A DNA stretch of 64,000 nucleotides, from NCBI RefSeq assembly GCF_000759025.1, contig NZ_JPOS01000019.1:62001-126000 (forward strand), written 5' to 3'. The stretch is from Phaeodactylibacter xiamenensis. GTDB lineage: Bacteria > Bacteroidota > Bacteroidia > Chitinophagales > Saprospiraceae. Numbering within the stretch: position 1 is the stretch's first letter; each line of letters opens with the position of its first letter. The notes beneath the pieces were generated by a model. That model saw only the letters and a list, made by a program, of their open reading frames with translations, did not search any database and was not told the origin of the DNA. Shown here piece after piece: positions 1 to 8,497 of this stretch. The position numbers and the translations under genes were made by a program.

Positions 1-259
1 TGGCATTCTTCATCAGTCCCGTGATGGGGTCGAGGGTGCCGGGGGTCCCAATACCGATGCGCTCCGGTTCTGCCCCGCTGTCTTCCCGCAGCAAGTCCAC
101 CACTTTGCCAATCTGTCCGATGATATGCTCATACCCTTTTTCCTTTTCGGTGGGAATGCGCAGGCGGGAGCGCACTTTCAGTGGTTGGATGCTTTCGATG
201 ATCGCACCTTCAATTTTGGTGCCGCCGAGGTCGATGCCCCAAAGGAGTTGGTTTTCCAT
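1..259 (-). CDS. ROK family sugar kinase, N-terminal part (runs off the window)
   Basis: Reading leftwards from the ATG at 257-259, 86 codons are open up to the window edge, so only the N-terminus is present. It carries the ROK phosphate-binding signature GIDLGGTKIEG at residues 8-18, followed by a typical small alpha/beta region and the segment GIGTPGTLDP, which matches the N-terminal lobe of glucokinase/fructokinase-type ROK kinases. The family phosphorylates hexoses or N-acetylhexosamines with ATP; ROK regulators begin with a helix-turn-helix, which is absent here, so a kinase is more likely. The exact sugar cannot be told from this part. A TAnnTTTG promoter element lies about 23 bases upstream of the start. 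Confidence 0.85.
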   Translation of the reverse strand, partial: MENQLLWGIDLGGTKIEGAIIESIQPLKVRSRLRIPTEKEKGYEHIIGQIGKVVDLLREDSGAEPERIGIGTPGTLDPITGLMKNA

Positions 260-281
260 GGATTCGTTTTGTTGTGCCGGA

Positions 282-289
282 CAAAATTA
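282..289 (-). promoter_or_regulatory. Bacteroidota -7 promoter element for the ROK kinase
   Basis: On the minus strand this reads TAATTTTG, an exact TAnnTTTG match to the Bacteroidota sigma-A -7 element, 23 bases before the ROK start codon. No clear TTG -33 box is seen, so the assignment rests on one box and its position. Confidence 0.4.
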
Positions 290-400
290 GGGTTTCGTGG
301 GGATTATTGGGTGTTACCAGGGTAAAGATTTGAGGCACCAAATAAGCGGGAAAGTTGTTATATTGTATCGAGAATGTTTTGACCACGTAAAGAACGAGCT

Positions 401-577
401 ATGACTGCGACCACAGCTTACGATAATGTCGCTAACTTTATTGCTCACATGGACCCAGAGAAGGTACTCGAACTCCAGGCAGACGAGGAGGTGCAAGAGC
501 GACTGGATCAGTATATTTTGTTGGAACGGCTCATTCGTTTAACCAAAGCCAAGGCCCGGTATTTGTTGTCGAAATGA
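401..577 (+). CDS. small partner protein of the HNH nuclease (58 aa)
   Basis: A 58-residue acidic, helix-rich protein (starts MTATTAYDNV, ends AKARYLLSK). Its stop overlaps the start of the HNH gene in ATGA at 574-577, so the two are translationally coupled. From memory, small proteins with a similar ending (LAKARA-LL type) precede HNH genes in cyanobacteria and Bacteroidota; that recollection and the coupling suggest a dedicated partner, perhaps an antitoxin-like or regulatory subunit. No known domain is recognised and function is not established. Base composition is more AT-rich than the genes downstream of 2.3 kb, as is the HNH gene, fitting a transferred two-gene module. Confidence 0.6.
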   Translation: MTATTAYDNVANFIAHMDPEKVLELQADEEVQERLDQYILLERLIRLTKAKARYLLSK

Positions 578-892
578 GTCGTCATATTTCACAACAAATC
601 AGGGACTTCGTCGTGGAGCGTGCTGGGCATAAGTGTGAATACTGCTGTTTGCCTGAAGGCCACTCTTTTTATAAATTTCAAATCGATCATATTATTAGCA
701 TTAAACACGGTGGGGAAACACAGTTGAATAACTTGGCACTCGCGTGTGCAGTTTGCAATCGGAACAAAGGCAGTGATTTGGGTACCTTTCCTGATGGCGA
801 TAACGAGAACTTAGTTCGGTTTTACAATCCGCGCAAAGATTAGTGGAAAGATCATTTTTTATTGCTTGATTCAGGAATCATTCAACCCATAA

Positions 893-910
893 GTCGAAGT
901 TGTCTAAAAA
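893..910. repeat. left end of the IS: target duplication plus terminal inverted repeat
   Basis: GTC at 893-895 is the left target-site copy; 896-910 is the left inverted repeat. The match to the right end can be extended one more base (C895/G1845), which makes the exact boundary ambiguous by one base; the 3-bp duplication is the simplest reading because it restores the host frame. Confidence 0.85.
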
Positions 911-1844
911 TGATTTGTATGGAGTTTAGTTTTTCTCAACAAAATGATTGAAAAGGCTAGGAAATGAGCACTCATCCAATTTCTAGCAGATGTCTCGTAC
1001 CGGACTAAAAGAGATTTGAAGCCATCAATCCAAGCGTTGGTCCGCTCAACAGCAAACCTTTCCTTATACAACTCAGGGTCTACAAGGTATTCATAATCAG
1101 TGTTTTTTGCATTCCTTTTGTTGATGTCTATGTTGGCAAGGATTTCCAGCCCATCACAGTACTCTCTAAAGCTCCTGCTGTCAAAACCAGCATCTGCATT
1201 CATTACCAAACCTCTTGGGTCGATATCGGCCTGCTCTAAAATTTCGCAGATATTTTTGAATGCCTTGTTAATTTCATAGAGGTCATGATGATTACCTGAT
1301 ACGGGTTTTGACATCGCTAACGGGATTCCGTTGGAGTCAGTCAAAAACAGCATGTTTGTTGTTTTTGCAGATTTCCGGCTTTGATACCCCACTGCCTCAC
1401 CACCCATTCTAGCTCGGGTCTGGCTACCGTCTAAAGCTACGGTGGACATATCCAAGGCAGCTTTATTTGCTTTCAATAATGCCGTCCATAAGCGATGCCA
1501 AGAACCATCTTTAGCCCATTTATTGTAATGATAAAACACTGTTTTATAGGATTTTATGGCAAATCCAAAAAACTGGCGCAGGGGTAACTCTCGCCATTGT
1601 GTACCTGTTTTTAGGCGGTATATTATTGCTTTGACCATTTTCCAAAGCTTAACTTTTGGCTTGCGCCCTAGATTTGTTGTGCTCAAATAGGGCATCAAAT
1701 TGTGTGTGATGAATTTCTTGGTTAATTTTACGTACATAGTTGCGAAAGGAGTTTGGAAAAGTTTAGAGATTTCCAAATATCTCCTTTTGCAACTTTTTGT
1801 GCAAACCATCTCGATTTCACCACGATTCTTTTTTAGACAACTTC
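896..1844. mobile_element. IS5-family insertion sequence, 949 bp
   Basis: The element is bounded by perfect 15-bp terminal inverted repeats (GAAGTTGTCTAAAAA at 896-910 and its complement at 1830-1844) and flanked by direct GTC repeats at 893-895 and 1845-1847. Removing the element and one GTC restores the interrupted HNH frame, which fixes the ends. It carries one DDE transposase on the minus strand, whose stop codon lies inside the left terminal repeat. A 3-bp duplication fits some IS5 subgroups, but GTC does not match the ANT or TNA targets usual for ISL2 and IS1031, so I leave the subgroup open. Confidence 0.9.
904..1737 (-). CDS. IS5-family DDE transposase
   Basis: A 277-residue transposase. 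It shows the IS5 N-terminal layout (KTGTQWRELP segment) and the catalytic triad: D in VALDGSQ, D in MNADAGFDS, and E in FAVERTNAW. The frame is open further up to 1863, but that would start outside the element (right end at 1844), so the true start must be inside. The ATG at 1737 (MYVKLTKKF) fits the family's usual N-terminus; an ATG at 1809 is the alternative. The stop codon (904-906) sits within the left terminal repeat. It appears intact, so the element may still be active. Confidence 0.85.
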   Translation of the reverse strand: MYVKLTKKFITHNLMPYLSTTNLGRKPKVKLWKMVKAIIYRLKTGTQWRELPLRQFFGFAIKSYKTVFYHYNKWAKDGSWHRLWTALLKANKAALDMSTVALDGSQTRARMGGEAVGYQSRKSAKTTNMLFLTDSNGIPLAMSKPVSGNHHDLYEINKAFKNICEILEQADIDPRGLVMNADAGFDSRSFREYCDGLEILANIDINKRNAKNTDYEYLVDPELYKERFAVERTNAWIDGFKSLLVRYETSARNWMSAHFLAFSIILLRKTKLHTNHF

Positions 1845-1847
1845 GTC
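1830..1847. repeat. right end of the IS: terminal inverted repeat plus target duplication
   Basis: The 15 bases at 1830-1844 are the reverse complement of 896-910, followed by the second GTC copy at 1845-1847. Confidence 0.85.
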
Positions 1848-1995
1848 TAATAGGGGAAGCCACTGATAAAATTCTTGGGTTTAATCATCCACATAGTGTT
1901 ATGGAGCGAAAGTTTCTATTGTTAAGCGGTTTACTTTGAGACAAAATCTTTCTCAGGTTCCAGGAATTAAGTTGTAGCGTTAACAGTCCGCACTG

Positions 1996-2148
1996 CTATA
2001 ATTCCCTATCTCTTCGCAAGCTACCAACCGTCATCAGCAAAAAATCCAGCGCCCGCCCGTAGTCCAGGCTTTCGTAATCCGAGCCCAGGTTTACGGATAT
2101 TGTGGTAATACGCCTGCCGGTTTCCGGAAAGCACTCAGCAAGCTCATG
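1996..2148 (-). pseudogene. unidentified C-terminal gene fragment
   Basis: In the 363-base gap between the HNH remnant and the esterase, the minus strand has 50 open codons with protein-like composition (ETGRRITTISVNLGSDYES, then LDYGRALDFLLM) ending at a TAG at 1996-1998. There is an in-frame TGA just upstream and no start codon, so it looks like the tail of a lost gene. I do not recognise the family. The rest of the gap shows only the promoter element of the next gene. Confidence 0.35.
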
Positions 2149-2256
2149 TCAATGATTTTCATACCCGAGTTCCTGAATTTCGCTTAAAACTACAACTTTT
2201 CTCACTCCCATTCCCGCCTTCCTATGGTCGCCTGCCTACAAAATCCGCTTATTTCT

Positions 2257-2264
2257 TACCTTTG
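2257..2264 (+). promoter_or_regulatory. -7 promoter element for the esterase/aminopeptidase/ATP-grasp genes
   Basis: TACCTTTG is an exact TAnnTTTG match 38 bases upstream of the ATG at 2303. It would drive the three-gene run 2303-6218, whose genes are 4 and 39 bases apart. Confidence 0.45.
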
Positions 2265-2302
2265 ACCTGACGAATTACGAACGAAAGATCTAGCAACGAT
2301 AT

Positions 2303-3442
2303 ATGACAGAAGGCGCTTCTTCCAGTGGCCATGCCCCTTCGAATGGCACCCAACTGCGGCTACAGCTTCAAACCCCGGCTGAGGAACACGGCCGGCCGGT
2401 CTTTGTATCGGGTAACTTCAATGGCTGGCGTACCGGCAGTGGGGCGTATCAAATGGAGCAAACCGGCCCTGGCTACTATGAGCTCAACTTCCCGGCTGAG
2501 GAATGGCTGCCCGAGCAGCTCGAATACAAATACCACCGCGGCGACTGGAATCAGGTGGAGCTGGACCGGTTTGGCAATACCCGGCCCAACCGGAGCCTCA
2601 ATACCCGGGAGCACAATACGCAGTCCGACAGCGTAGACCGGTGGCTGGTGGACGGGCTGGCTTACAATCCGGCTTACCTGCCCAAAATTGAAATCCTGAC
2701 CGAGGACTTCAAAATCCCGAAGCTTATCAAAACCCGCCGGATTGCGGCCCTGCTGCCGCACGATTATCACGAAACCGATAAGCGGTACCCGGTGCTCTAC
2801 CTGCAGGACGGGCAAAACCTCTTCGATGACTATGCTCCCTTCGGCAGTTGGGGCGTGGACAAGAAGCTGGCACTGATGAAAGAGCAGGGCTTTGGTGATA
2901 TCATCGTCGTGGCTATTGACCATGCCGAGAAGGATCGCATTACAGAGTTTACACCATCCTACCGCACTCAACTGGGTGCCGGGAGTGGCAAGAAGTACCT
3001 CCGCGTACTGGCCGACCGCCTTAAGCCCTATGTAGACGAGCATTTCCGTACCCTGCCCGGCCGCGAAACCACTGGTATCGGGGGGAGCTCAATGGGCGGG
3101 CTGATCAGCATTTATGCGGGGCTGATTTACCCGGAAGTGTACGGTAAGCTCATGATCTTTTCCCCTTCCCTTTGGGTGAGCCCCAATATCCCTTTCCGTG
3201 TGATGAACCTCAATGACCCGCACGATATGGACATCTACATTTATGCCGGCGAAGGCGAAAGCAAAAATATGGTGCCTAACATCCGCGGTTTTATGCGAGC
3301 CGCAGAGGAGCAGGGCGACGCCTCCTTTAACTTTGAGCTCTCACTCGATCCCGATGGAGCACACAATGAAGCCCGCTGGGGACAGGAATTCCCCCGCGCC
3401 GCAGAGTGGCTCTTTTTCAACCAACCTCCAAAAACCTCCTGA
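2303..3442 (+). CDS. esterase (enterochelin-esterase-like) with N-terminal CBM48-type domain
   Basis: A 379-residue alpha/beta hydrolase of the putative esterase D / enterochelin esterase type. Residues about 12-95 form an E-set/CBM48-like glycogen-binding fold (RPVFVSGNFNGW, then a KYHRGDW segment), as in periplasmic esterases of this family. The hydrolase domain follows, with YPVLYLQDGQNLFD and the nucleophile elbow G261-S-S263-M-G265; S263 is the likely catalytic serine, and DGAHNEARW near the end supplies the histidine. No signal peptide is evident at the chosen ATG. The substrate is unknown (carbohydrate esters or siderophore esters are family precedents). It ends 4 bases before the leucyl aminopeptidase start, so they are probably cotranscribed. 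Confidence 0.85.
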   Translation: MTEGASSSGHAPSNGTQLRLQLQTPAEEHGRPVFVSGNFNGWRTGSGAYQMEQTGPGYYELNFPAEEWLPEQLEYKYHRGDWNQVELDRFGNTRPNRSLNTREHNTQSDSVDRWLVDGLAYNPAYLPKIEILTEDFKIPKLIKTRRIAALLPHDYHETDKRYPVLYLQDGQNLFDDYAPFGSWGVDKKLALMKEQGFGDIIVVAIDHAEKDRITEFTPSYRTQLGAGSGKKYLRVLADRLKPYVDEHFRTLPGRETTGIGGSSMGGLISIYAGLIYPEVYGKLMIFSPSLWVSPNIPFRVMNLNDPHDMDIYIYAGEGESKNMVPNIRGFMRAAEEQGDASFNFELSLDPDGAHNEARWGQEFPRAAEWLFFNQPPKTS

Positions 3443-3446
3443 AAAC

Positions 3447-4964
3447 ATGATCATCAATCTAAAACACGAGCCTTTATCTGCAGAGCGCGCCTTAACCGCA
3501 GCACCGGGAGAAGTACCCCTGAAAATAATACTACCTTTGGCCGCCGGTCCTCACCTGGAGCAGGCACTACAAGGCATTGCTGACTTCTGGAATACGTCTG
3601 CCAATGACCTTCAGGAGCGCTTCAAAGGCGAGGCCGGGGAACAAATCAACTACTTCTCCAATCAGTACGACTGGTACTTGCTGGGACTGGGCGAGCAGCC
3701 CTCCTACGCTGATACGCTGAAAACGGTACGATCATTTGCTCATAAGCACAAGCGAAAGCTGCCTGCACATATGGGCATCAGCTTTTTGCATCAACCGGTA
3801 GCTGACTTACCGCTGCTCGCCGAAGCTGCCGTGAGCGGTTTGTTGTTAAGCACACTGCCCACTGGTACTTACCGTCAGGAAACAGAGCCGCCTCACCCAT
3901 TTGCTTCTGAGGAAGCGCAACTCACCCTCTTCCTCCCCGAAGATCAGGCCGAAGCGGGCCGGCAAGCCGCAGAACGTGCCCTGCACCTTTCTGAAGCACA
4001 ACTGTCAATCATTGGGCTGGTCAATGCACCCAGTAACAAAAAAACGCCGGCTATGCTGGCCGATTGGGCGGTGCAGTCCGGGCGCAAGCACGGCTATAAG
4101 GTCACGGTATTCGATAAGCCAGCCATTGAGGAGCTGGGTTTGCACGCCTTGCTGGCGGTGAACCGGGGCAGTGAGGAGCCTCCCCGTTTTATCGTCATGG
4201 AATACCAGCCAAAAGGTGCAGCTGGGCCACTGCCTAAAGTCGGGCTAGTGGGTAAGGGCGTCACCTTTGATACCGGAGGCGTTTCCATCAAGCCTTCCAC
4301 CAATATGCACTACATGAAGAGTGATATGGGTGGTGCAGCCGCTGTATTGGGCACTATGGAAGCCGCCGCCCGACTGCAACTCCCGGTACACCTGATCGGT
4401 ATCGTACCTGCCACTGACAACTGCGTGGATGCCAATGCCATCAAGCCGGGCGATGTGATTGATTCTTACAGCGGTAAGACCATCGAGGTGATTGATACCG
4501 ATGCTGAAGGACGCCTGATTTTATCGGATGGAATCGCTTACATGCTTAGGCATTTTGCCCCCGATACACTTATTGACCTGGCCACACTGACGGGCAGTGC
4601 CGTACGCACCTTTGGGTACCACGCCGCCGCGCTGTTTACCAATAATACGGAGCTGGAGCAGCACCTCAAAAGCGCAAGCGAGGCGACCGGAGAGCGCTTG
4701 TGGCCACTGCCCCTCTGGGAGGTGTATGAAGAAGACCTGAAATCGGACGTAGCCGATGTGCGCAACTTCAGCGGCCGCCCGATGGCGGGTGCGATCAATG
4801 CCGCCAAGTTCCTGGAATTTTTTACGGAGGAGCACCCTCGCTGGGCGCACCTGGATATCGCCGGGGTCGCTTTCGGGGATTCAGAATTTACCGTGCAAAA
4901 GAGCGCCACCGGCTATGGCGTGCGCCTGCTGATTAACTTTTTGGAACAACTGAAAACCGCATAA
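3447..4964 (+). CDS. M17 leucyl aminopeptidase
   Basis: A 505-residue cytosol aminopeptidase. The C-terminal catalytic domain carries the family signatures: VGKGVTFDTGG (metal-binding lysine and aspartate), YMKSDMGGAAAVLG, and the M17 hallmark DTDAEGRLIL, followed by DLATLTGS. These supply the two-zinc site and the catalytic Lys/Arg. Enzymes of this family remove N-terminal residues from peptides in the cytoplasm, usually as hexamers. The frame is open upstream of 3447, but that stretch overlaps the preceding esterase gene; the ATG at 3447, 4 bases after its stop, is the sensible start and gives normal family length. Confidence 0.93.
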   Translation: MIINLKHEPLSAERALTAAPGEVPLKIILPLAAGPHLEQALQGIADFWNTSANDLQERFKGEAGEQINYFSNQYDWYLLGLGEQPSYADTLKTVRSFAHKHKRKLPAHMGISFLHQPVADLPLLAEAAVSGLLLSTLPTGTYRQETEPPHPFASEEAQLTLFLPEDQAEAGRQAAERALHLSEAQLSIIGLVNAPSNKKTPAMLADWAVQSGRKHGYKVTVFDKPAIEELGLHALLAVNRGSEEPPRFIVMEYQPKGAAGPLPKVGLVGKGVTFDTGGVSIKPSTNMHYMKSDMGGAAAVLGTMEAAARLQLPVHLIGIVPATDNCVDANAIKPGDVIDSYSGKTIEVIDTDAEGRLILSDGIAYMLRHFAPDTLIDLATLTGSAVRTFGYHAAALFTNNTELEQHLKSASEATGERLWPLPLWEVYEEDLKSDVADVRNFSGRPMAGAINAAKFLEFFTEEHPRWAHLDIAGVAFGDSEFTVQKSATGYGVRLLINFLEQLKTA

Positions 4965-5003
4965 ACCCATCGCAGCCATAGGGCTCCGAGCAACCTAAAC
5001 ACC

Positions 5004-6218
5004 ATGATGCGACCACTGACTTTCCTTTGCGTCACCTGCTATCATAAAGGGCAGGACTTCCTGAGTGCCTGCAAAGCTGCCGGCAATACCGTGTACCTGC
5101 TTACGGCCAAAAACCTGGAGCATGCCGAATGGCCCCGCCACGCCATTGATGAGTTTTTTTACATGGATTCCGATGAGAATACGCCGGAGAACTTCGCCAA
5201 CCTGGAACAGGGGCTGGCCTGGCTGATGCGCAGTAAAAAAATTGACCGCATTGTAGCCCTCGATGATTTCGATGTGGAAAAAGCGGCCTTCCTGCGCGAG
5301 ACGTTCCGGATACCGGGTATGGGGCAGACCACCGCCCGCTACTTCCGCGATAAGCTGGCGATGCGCATGAAAGCGGCGGAAGCAGGTATTCCGGTGCCGC
5401 CATTTTCGCCCCTCTTCAATGATGAGGAGATCACTCATTATGCGACTACGGTGCCTGGCCCCTGGGTCGTCAAGCCACGGGCAGAAGCCTCCGCTACCGG
5501 CATCAAGAAGGTACATACACTGGAAGAGCTCTGGCAGGTCGTCCACAGCCTGGGCGACAAACGCCACGAATACCTGGTGGAGCAGTTCAAGCCCGGTGCG
5601 GTTTACCACGCCGATGCGATTACGGTAGATGGGAAAGTCGACTTTTGCCGGGTCTCCAAATACCTGAATACACCCTTTGAGGTCGCACACGGGGGCGGTA
5701 TATTCAGGTCGGCTACGTTGCCTCTGGGCAGCGACGATGACAAGGCGGTGCAGAAGCTGCACGCCAAAGTGATGGACGCTTTTGGTATGCAGTTTAGCGC
5801 CTCGCACACGGAGTTCATCAAGTCGAATGACGACGGACAGTTTTACTTCCTGGAAACGAGTTCCCGGGTAGGCGGTGCCCACCTGGCAGAGATGGTGGAA
5901 TACGCTTCTGGCATTAACCTGTGGGCGGAGTGGGCAAGGCTCGAAACCGCAATGGCCAAAAAGCAGCCCTATGAGGCCCCACAGGTCAAAGAAGATCATG
6001 CTGGCATTGTGGTCTCTCTTTCCCGATTTCAGCACCCCGACAGCTCTGGCTTTAACGATCCGGAAATTGTGTGGCGTCTACGGAAAAAACACCACATTGG
6101 GATGATCGTACGTTCTTCTGATCGGGATCGTATACATGCCCTGCTGGATGACTACGCCGGGCGCATCCACCGTGATTTCCACGCAAGTGCGCCGGTGCCG
6201 GACAAGCCCATGGATTAG
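5004..6218 (+). CDS. ATP-grasp ligase
   Basis: A 404-residue protein of the carboxylate-amine/thiol ligase superfamily. The first roughly 110 residues form a pre-ATP-grasp fold. Then comes an ATP-grasp core: KPRAEASATGIKKV (phosphate loop), EYLVEQFKPG (adenine-side strand), and the metal-binding end FYFLETSSRVGGAHLAEM. Such enzymes join a carboxylate to an amine with ATP cleavage; the substrates cannot be deduced. It follows leucyl aminopeptidase by 39 bases on the same strand, so a role in small-peptide turnover is possible but only inferred. Two ATGs in tandem (5004, 5007) leave the start uncertain by one codon. Confidence 0.8.
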   Translation: MMRPLTFLCVTCYHKGQDFLSACKAAGNTVYLLTAKNLEHAEWPRHAIDEFFYMDSDENTPENFANLEQGLAWLMRSKKIDRIVALDDFDVEKAAFLRETFRIPGMGQTTARYFRDKLAMRMKAAEAGIPVPPFSPLFNDEEITHYATTVPGPWVVKPRAEASATGIKKVHTLEELWQVVHSLGDKRHEYLVEQFKPGAVYHADAITVDGKVDFCRVSKYLNTPFEVAHGGGIFRSATLPLGSDDDKAVQKLHAKVMDAFGMQFSASHTEFIKSNDDGQFYFLETSSRVGGAHLAEMVEYASGINLWAEWARLETAMAKKQPYEAPQVKEDHAGIVVSLSRFQHPDSSGFNDPEIVWRLRKKHHIGMIVRSSDRDRIHALLDDYAGRIHRDFHASAPVPDKPMD

Positions 6219-6234
6219 TGTTGTCTGCTTTGTG

Positions 6235-7266
6235 CTAGCGGTTGCCTAAATCGAGTATCTGGTCAGCCAGCTCTTCGGAGTTGATGATCACCCGGTTGCC
6301 TTCCACTACAATAGCGCCATCCTTGAGGTGGCCACTGTTGAAGTAGAGGTAGATTTTATCGGCATTGATTTTGTGGTTGTAAAACTGGTTGAGGGTCTTT
6401 TTATCGAAGCGGAACTCCTTGTCCATTTCTACCTGATGGTCTTGGAGGTACTGTTGAGCCGGATTTTCATTTCTGTAAAACTCCTGCTCAAATTCTTCGA
6501 TGTTGATAACTTTCTGGGGGCTGCTATTGGCAAACTGCAGGACCTTCTCGTGGAACTGTTGCTGCGGCATGGCTTCCCCGGTTTCTTCATCGACGGGCAT
6601 GGGCAGCTCATTGACCATTTCCAGAAAGGTATTAGTCAGGTCGCGGCTGCTTTCCGGCCGTTCCAGCCCAATCCATTGAATGAAGTATTCGGAAATGGCT
6701 TTCTGGCTCTTGGCGTGCTTGATCAGCTCCACGCAGCGCCCCTCGCCGGCCTGGAATTTACCAACAAGAATACGGCAGGCCATGGCCAGCTTTTCGGTGT
6801 TGAGATAGGTAACGGTATTGAGTGCAAAAGCTTCTGCCTCCTCTTTCTTGGAAAACACCACGCCCTCCGTATCCCGCACCAGGAAGATGCCCATCACCCG
6901 CTGATTGGTCAGCTCTTCGGTGTAGTCAATGTAGACGAGGTAACCGCCTTTGGCACCCAACACGCCCTGCAGGGTCAGTTGCAGTGCATTCATGGTTTCT
7001 CTGGAGAAGGAAAGAAAAGCTTCCTCCGTCATGCCGCCATCGACAAAAACCTGAAAGTAGCCCGGGAACAGAGCGTCTTCCGGAGAGCTGAGGTAGCCCT
7101 GTAGGGTGTCTGCTTTGCGGACAAAAGTATCGTGCAGCTTATCGGAAAGCGCCTGTGCCCGCTCTTCAACCGGCAGGCAGTACTGGCTCATAAAAACCTT
7201 CGCGCTGCTTTCGTCAGCTTCCTTTTGCAATTCGTGTATGGCGATATGGTGGATAACGGTAGACAT
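6235..7266 (-). CDS. nucleoid-associated protein (NdpA/YejK family)
   Basis: A 343-residue protein of the 37-kDa nucleoid-associated family (PF04245). It begins with the typical IHHIAIHEL segment and contains the conserved middle region (GYLVYIDYTEE, KAISEYFIQWIG) and C-terminal IIINSEELADQIL strand. Family members bind the nucleoid; the E. coli homologue YejK is not essential and its precise role is unclear. It is convergent with the ATP-grasp gene (16 bases between stops) and divergent from the alpha/beta hydrolase. Length is normal for the family. Confidence 0.85.
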   Translation of the reverse strand: MSTVIHHIAIHELQKEADESSAKVFMSQYCLPVEERAQALSDKLHDTFVRKADTLQGYLSSPEDALFPGYFQVFVDGGMTEEAFLSFSRETMNALQLTLQGVLGAKGGYLVYIDYTEELTNQRVMGIFLVRDTEGVVFSKKEEAEAFALNTVTYLNTEKLAMACRILVGKFQAGEGRCVELIKHAKSQKAISEYFIQWIGLERPESSRDLTNTFLEMVNELPMPVDEETGEAMPQQQFHEKVLQFANSSPQKVINIEEFEQEFYRNENPAQQYLQDHQVEMDKEFRFDKKTLNQFYNHKINADKIYLYFNSGHLKDGAIVVEGNRVIINSEELADQILDLGNR

Positions 7267-7365
7267 CCGGTATTTTTTGCCAAAGGTAGGAATATTTTGA
7301 GTGTGCCGTAAGCCTGATTGGTGTGTTGCCTGAGCTGAGCAGCAAAAACCTGTGATTGTTGAATA

Positions 7366-8439
7366 ATGCCCACCACTCTGCTAACTTTACAGCAAAAAGC
7401 ATCTGTGAAAGCATTAAAAATCATCGGCATACTACTCGCCGGGCTCGTCGTACTCTACCTGCTGGGCCCCAAACCTGCCCCGCCTCAGCTACAGGTTCAG
7501 CTGCCTAATCTCACGACTGCCATCGCTGCACTTGGAGACAGCATCGCCAACGCTGAGCAGGCCATTCCCAACCTGAAGCCCAACAACGAAGCCCGCATCA
7601 TCTGGGCCGATAGTCTGCCCCGCCCAACCGAATATGCTTTGGTCTACCTGCCGGGCTTTACGGCCACTTACGTGGAAGGCGAACCGATTCACCGGGAATT
7701 CGCGGCACGCTACGGGTGCAATCTCTATGTGGCCCGATGGCGCGACCACGGGCTGGATGTGGAGGACAAACTGTTGCATTATCACCCGGACTCTGTGCTG
7801 GAAACCGCCGCCCATGCCCTTGCTGTCGGGCACCGGATTGGAAAGAAGGTCATACTCATGAGTACCTCCACCGGAGGGACGCTGTCCTTGTTATTAGCCG
7901 CACAGCACCCGGAACTGGTGGATGGCATTATTGCCTATTCGCCCAACATCCGCATCAAATCGGAAAGTGCAAAGGTACTGACGATGCCCTGGGGGCTACA
8001 GATTGCCCGGCAGATGGTAGGCGGGACGCACCGGCATTTTGATGCGGAAGAGGAGTTCATGAAGTATTGGTACAATCATTACCGGCTGGAGGGTCTGGTG
8101 CAGCTGCAAAACCTGGTGGAGCACGGTATGGTTCCCGAAACCTTTGCTGCGGTCGAAGCCCCTTTTTTCCTGGGCTATTACTTCAAAAATGACAGCATAC
8201 AGGATCAGGTCGTTTCGGTTCCGGCTATGCTGGAGATGTACGATCAGTTGAGCACGCCGGAGCCGCTAAAGAGGAAAGTCGCCTTTCCAGACGTTGACAA
8301 TCATGCCCTGGCTTCCTACGTAGGCTCGAAGGACCTGGACCACGTCCGGCAGGAAACCTTCCGGTTTGCGGAGGAGGTACTGGGGCTTGAGGCTGTGGCA
8401 AAACAAGTTGAAGACGCTGTGAAAACCGCTTCCGATTAA
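7366..8439 (+). CDS. membrane-anchored alpha/beta hydrolase
   Basis: A 357-residue alpha/beta hydrolase with a single N-terminal hydrophobic anchor (KIIGILLAGLVVLYLLG). The elbow STSTGG (in VILMSTSTGGT) supplies the nucleophilic serine, and DNHALASY near the C-terminus the histidine. It probably faces the periplasm as a lipase/esterase-like enzyme; the substrate is unknown. Start choice is uncertain: ATG 7366 gives a 13-residue polar lead, while GTG 7405 would put the anchor at the very N-terminus and leave a TAACTTTAC promoter-like element at 7382-7390 just upstream. The chitinase gene follows after 58 bases. Confidence 0.75.
   Translation: MPTTLLTLQQKASVKALKIIGILLAGLVVLYLLGPKPAPPQLQVQLPNLTTAIAALGDSIANAEQAIPNLKPNNEARIIWADSLPRPTEYALVYLPGFTATYVEGEPIHREFAARYGCNLYVARWRDHGLDVEDKLLHYHPDSVLETAAHALAVGHRIGKKVILMSTSTGGTLSLLLAAQHPELVDGIIAYSPNIRIKSESAKVLTMPWGLQIARQMVGGTHRHFDAEEEFMKYWYNHYRLEGLVQLQNLVEHGMVPETFAAVEAPFFLGYYFKNDSIQDQVVSVPAMLEMYDQLSTPEPLKRKVAFPDVDNHALASYVGSKDLDHVRQETFRFAEEVLGLEAVAKQVEDAVKTASD
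7382..7390 (+). promoter_or_regulatory. possible -7 element inside the annotated 5' end of the hydrolase
   Basis: TAACTTTAC resembles TAnnTTTG (one mismatch at the last G), with a TTG about 20 bases upstream. If real, translation must begin at GTG 7405, giving a very short leader. Confidence 0.25.
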
Positions 8440-8497
8440 AACCAGAATGCGGGGTTGTTTGTCTTTTTTAGTATTCCAAAACCTAAAACCAACGACG

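Larger units (their letters stand above)
574..1939 (+). pseudogene. HNH endonuclease broken by an amber codon and an IS5-family insertion
   Basis: The intact 5' part (574-840, 89 codons) encodes an HNH nuclease: zinc ligands C21/C24 and C58/C61, the catalytic-type IDH at 37-39, and NRNKG at 62-66. At 841-843 there is an in-frame TAG, after which the same frame stays open (WKDHF...IIQPIS) to 895. There an insertion sequence (896-1844) interrupts it. After the IS and one copy of the 3-bp GTC duplication, the frame resumes exactly (LIGEATDKILGFN...SGLL) to the TGA at 1937-1939. Joining both halves gives a protein of about 137 residues with the usual C-terminus of this family. So there are two independent lesions. 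An 89-residue product could still be made but lacks the C-terminal segment. Confidence 0.85.

Noticed and set aside
4995-6035. Long minus-strand open frame (346 codons) over the ATP-grasp gene
   Set aside because: It lies wholly antisense to a gene with clear motifs and has His/Arg-rich low-complexity composition typical of shadow frames.
6328-7104. Plus-strand open frame of 258 codons
   Set aside because: Antisense to the nucleoid-associated protein gene, with valine/leucine-biased shadow composition.
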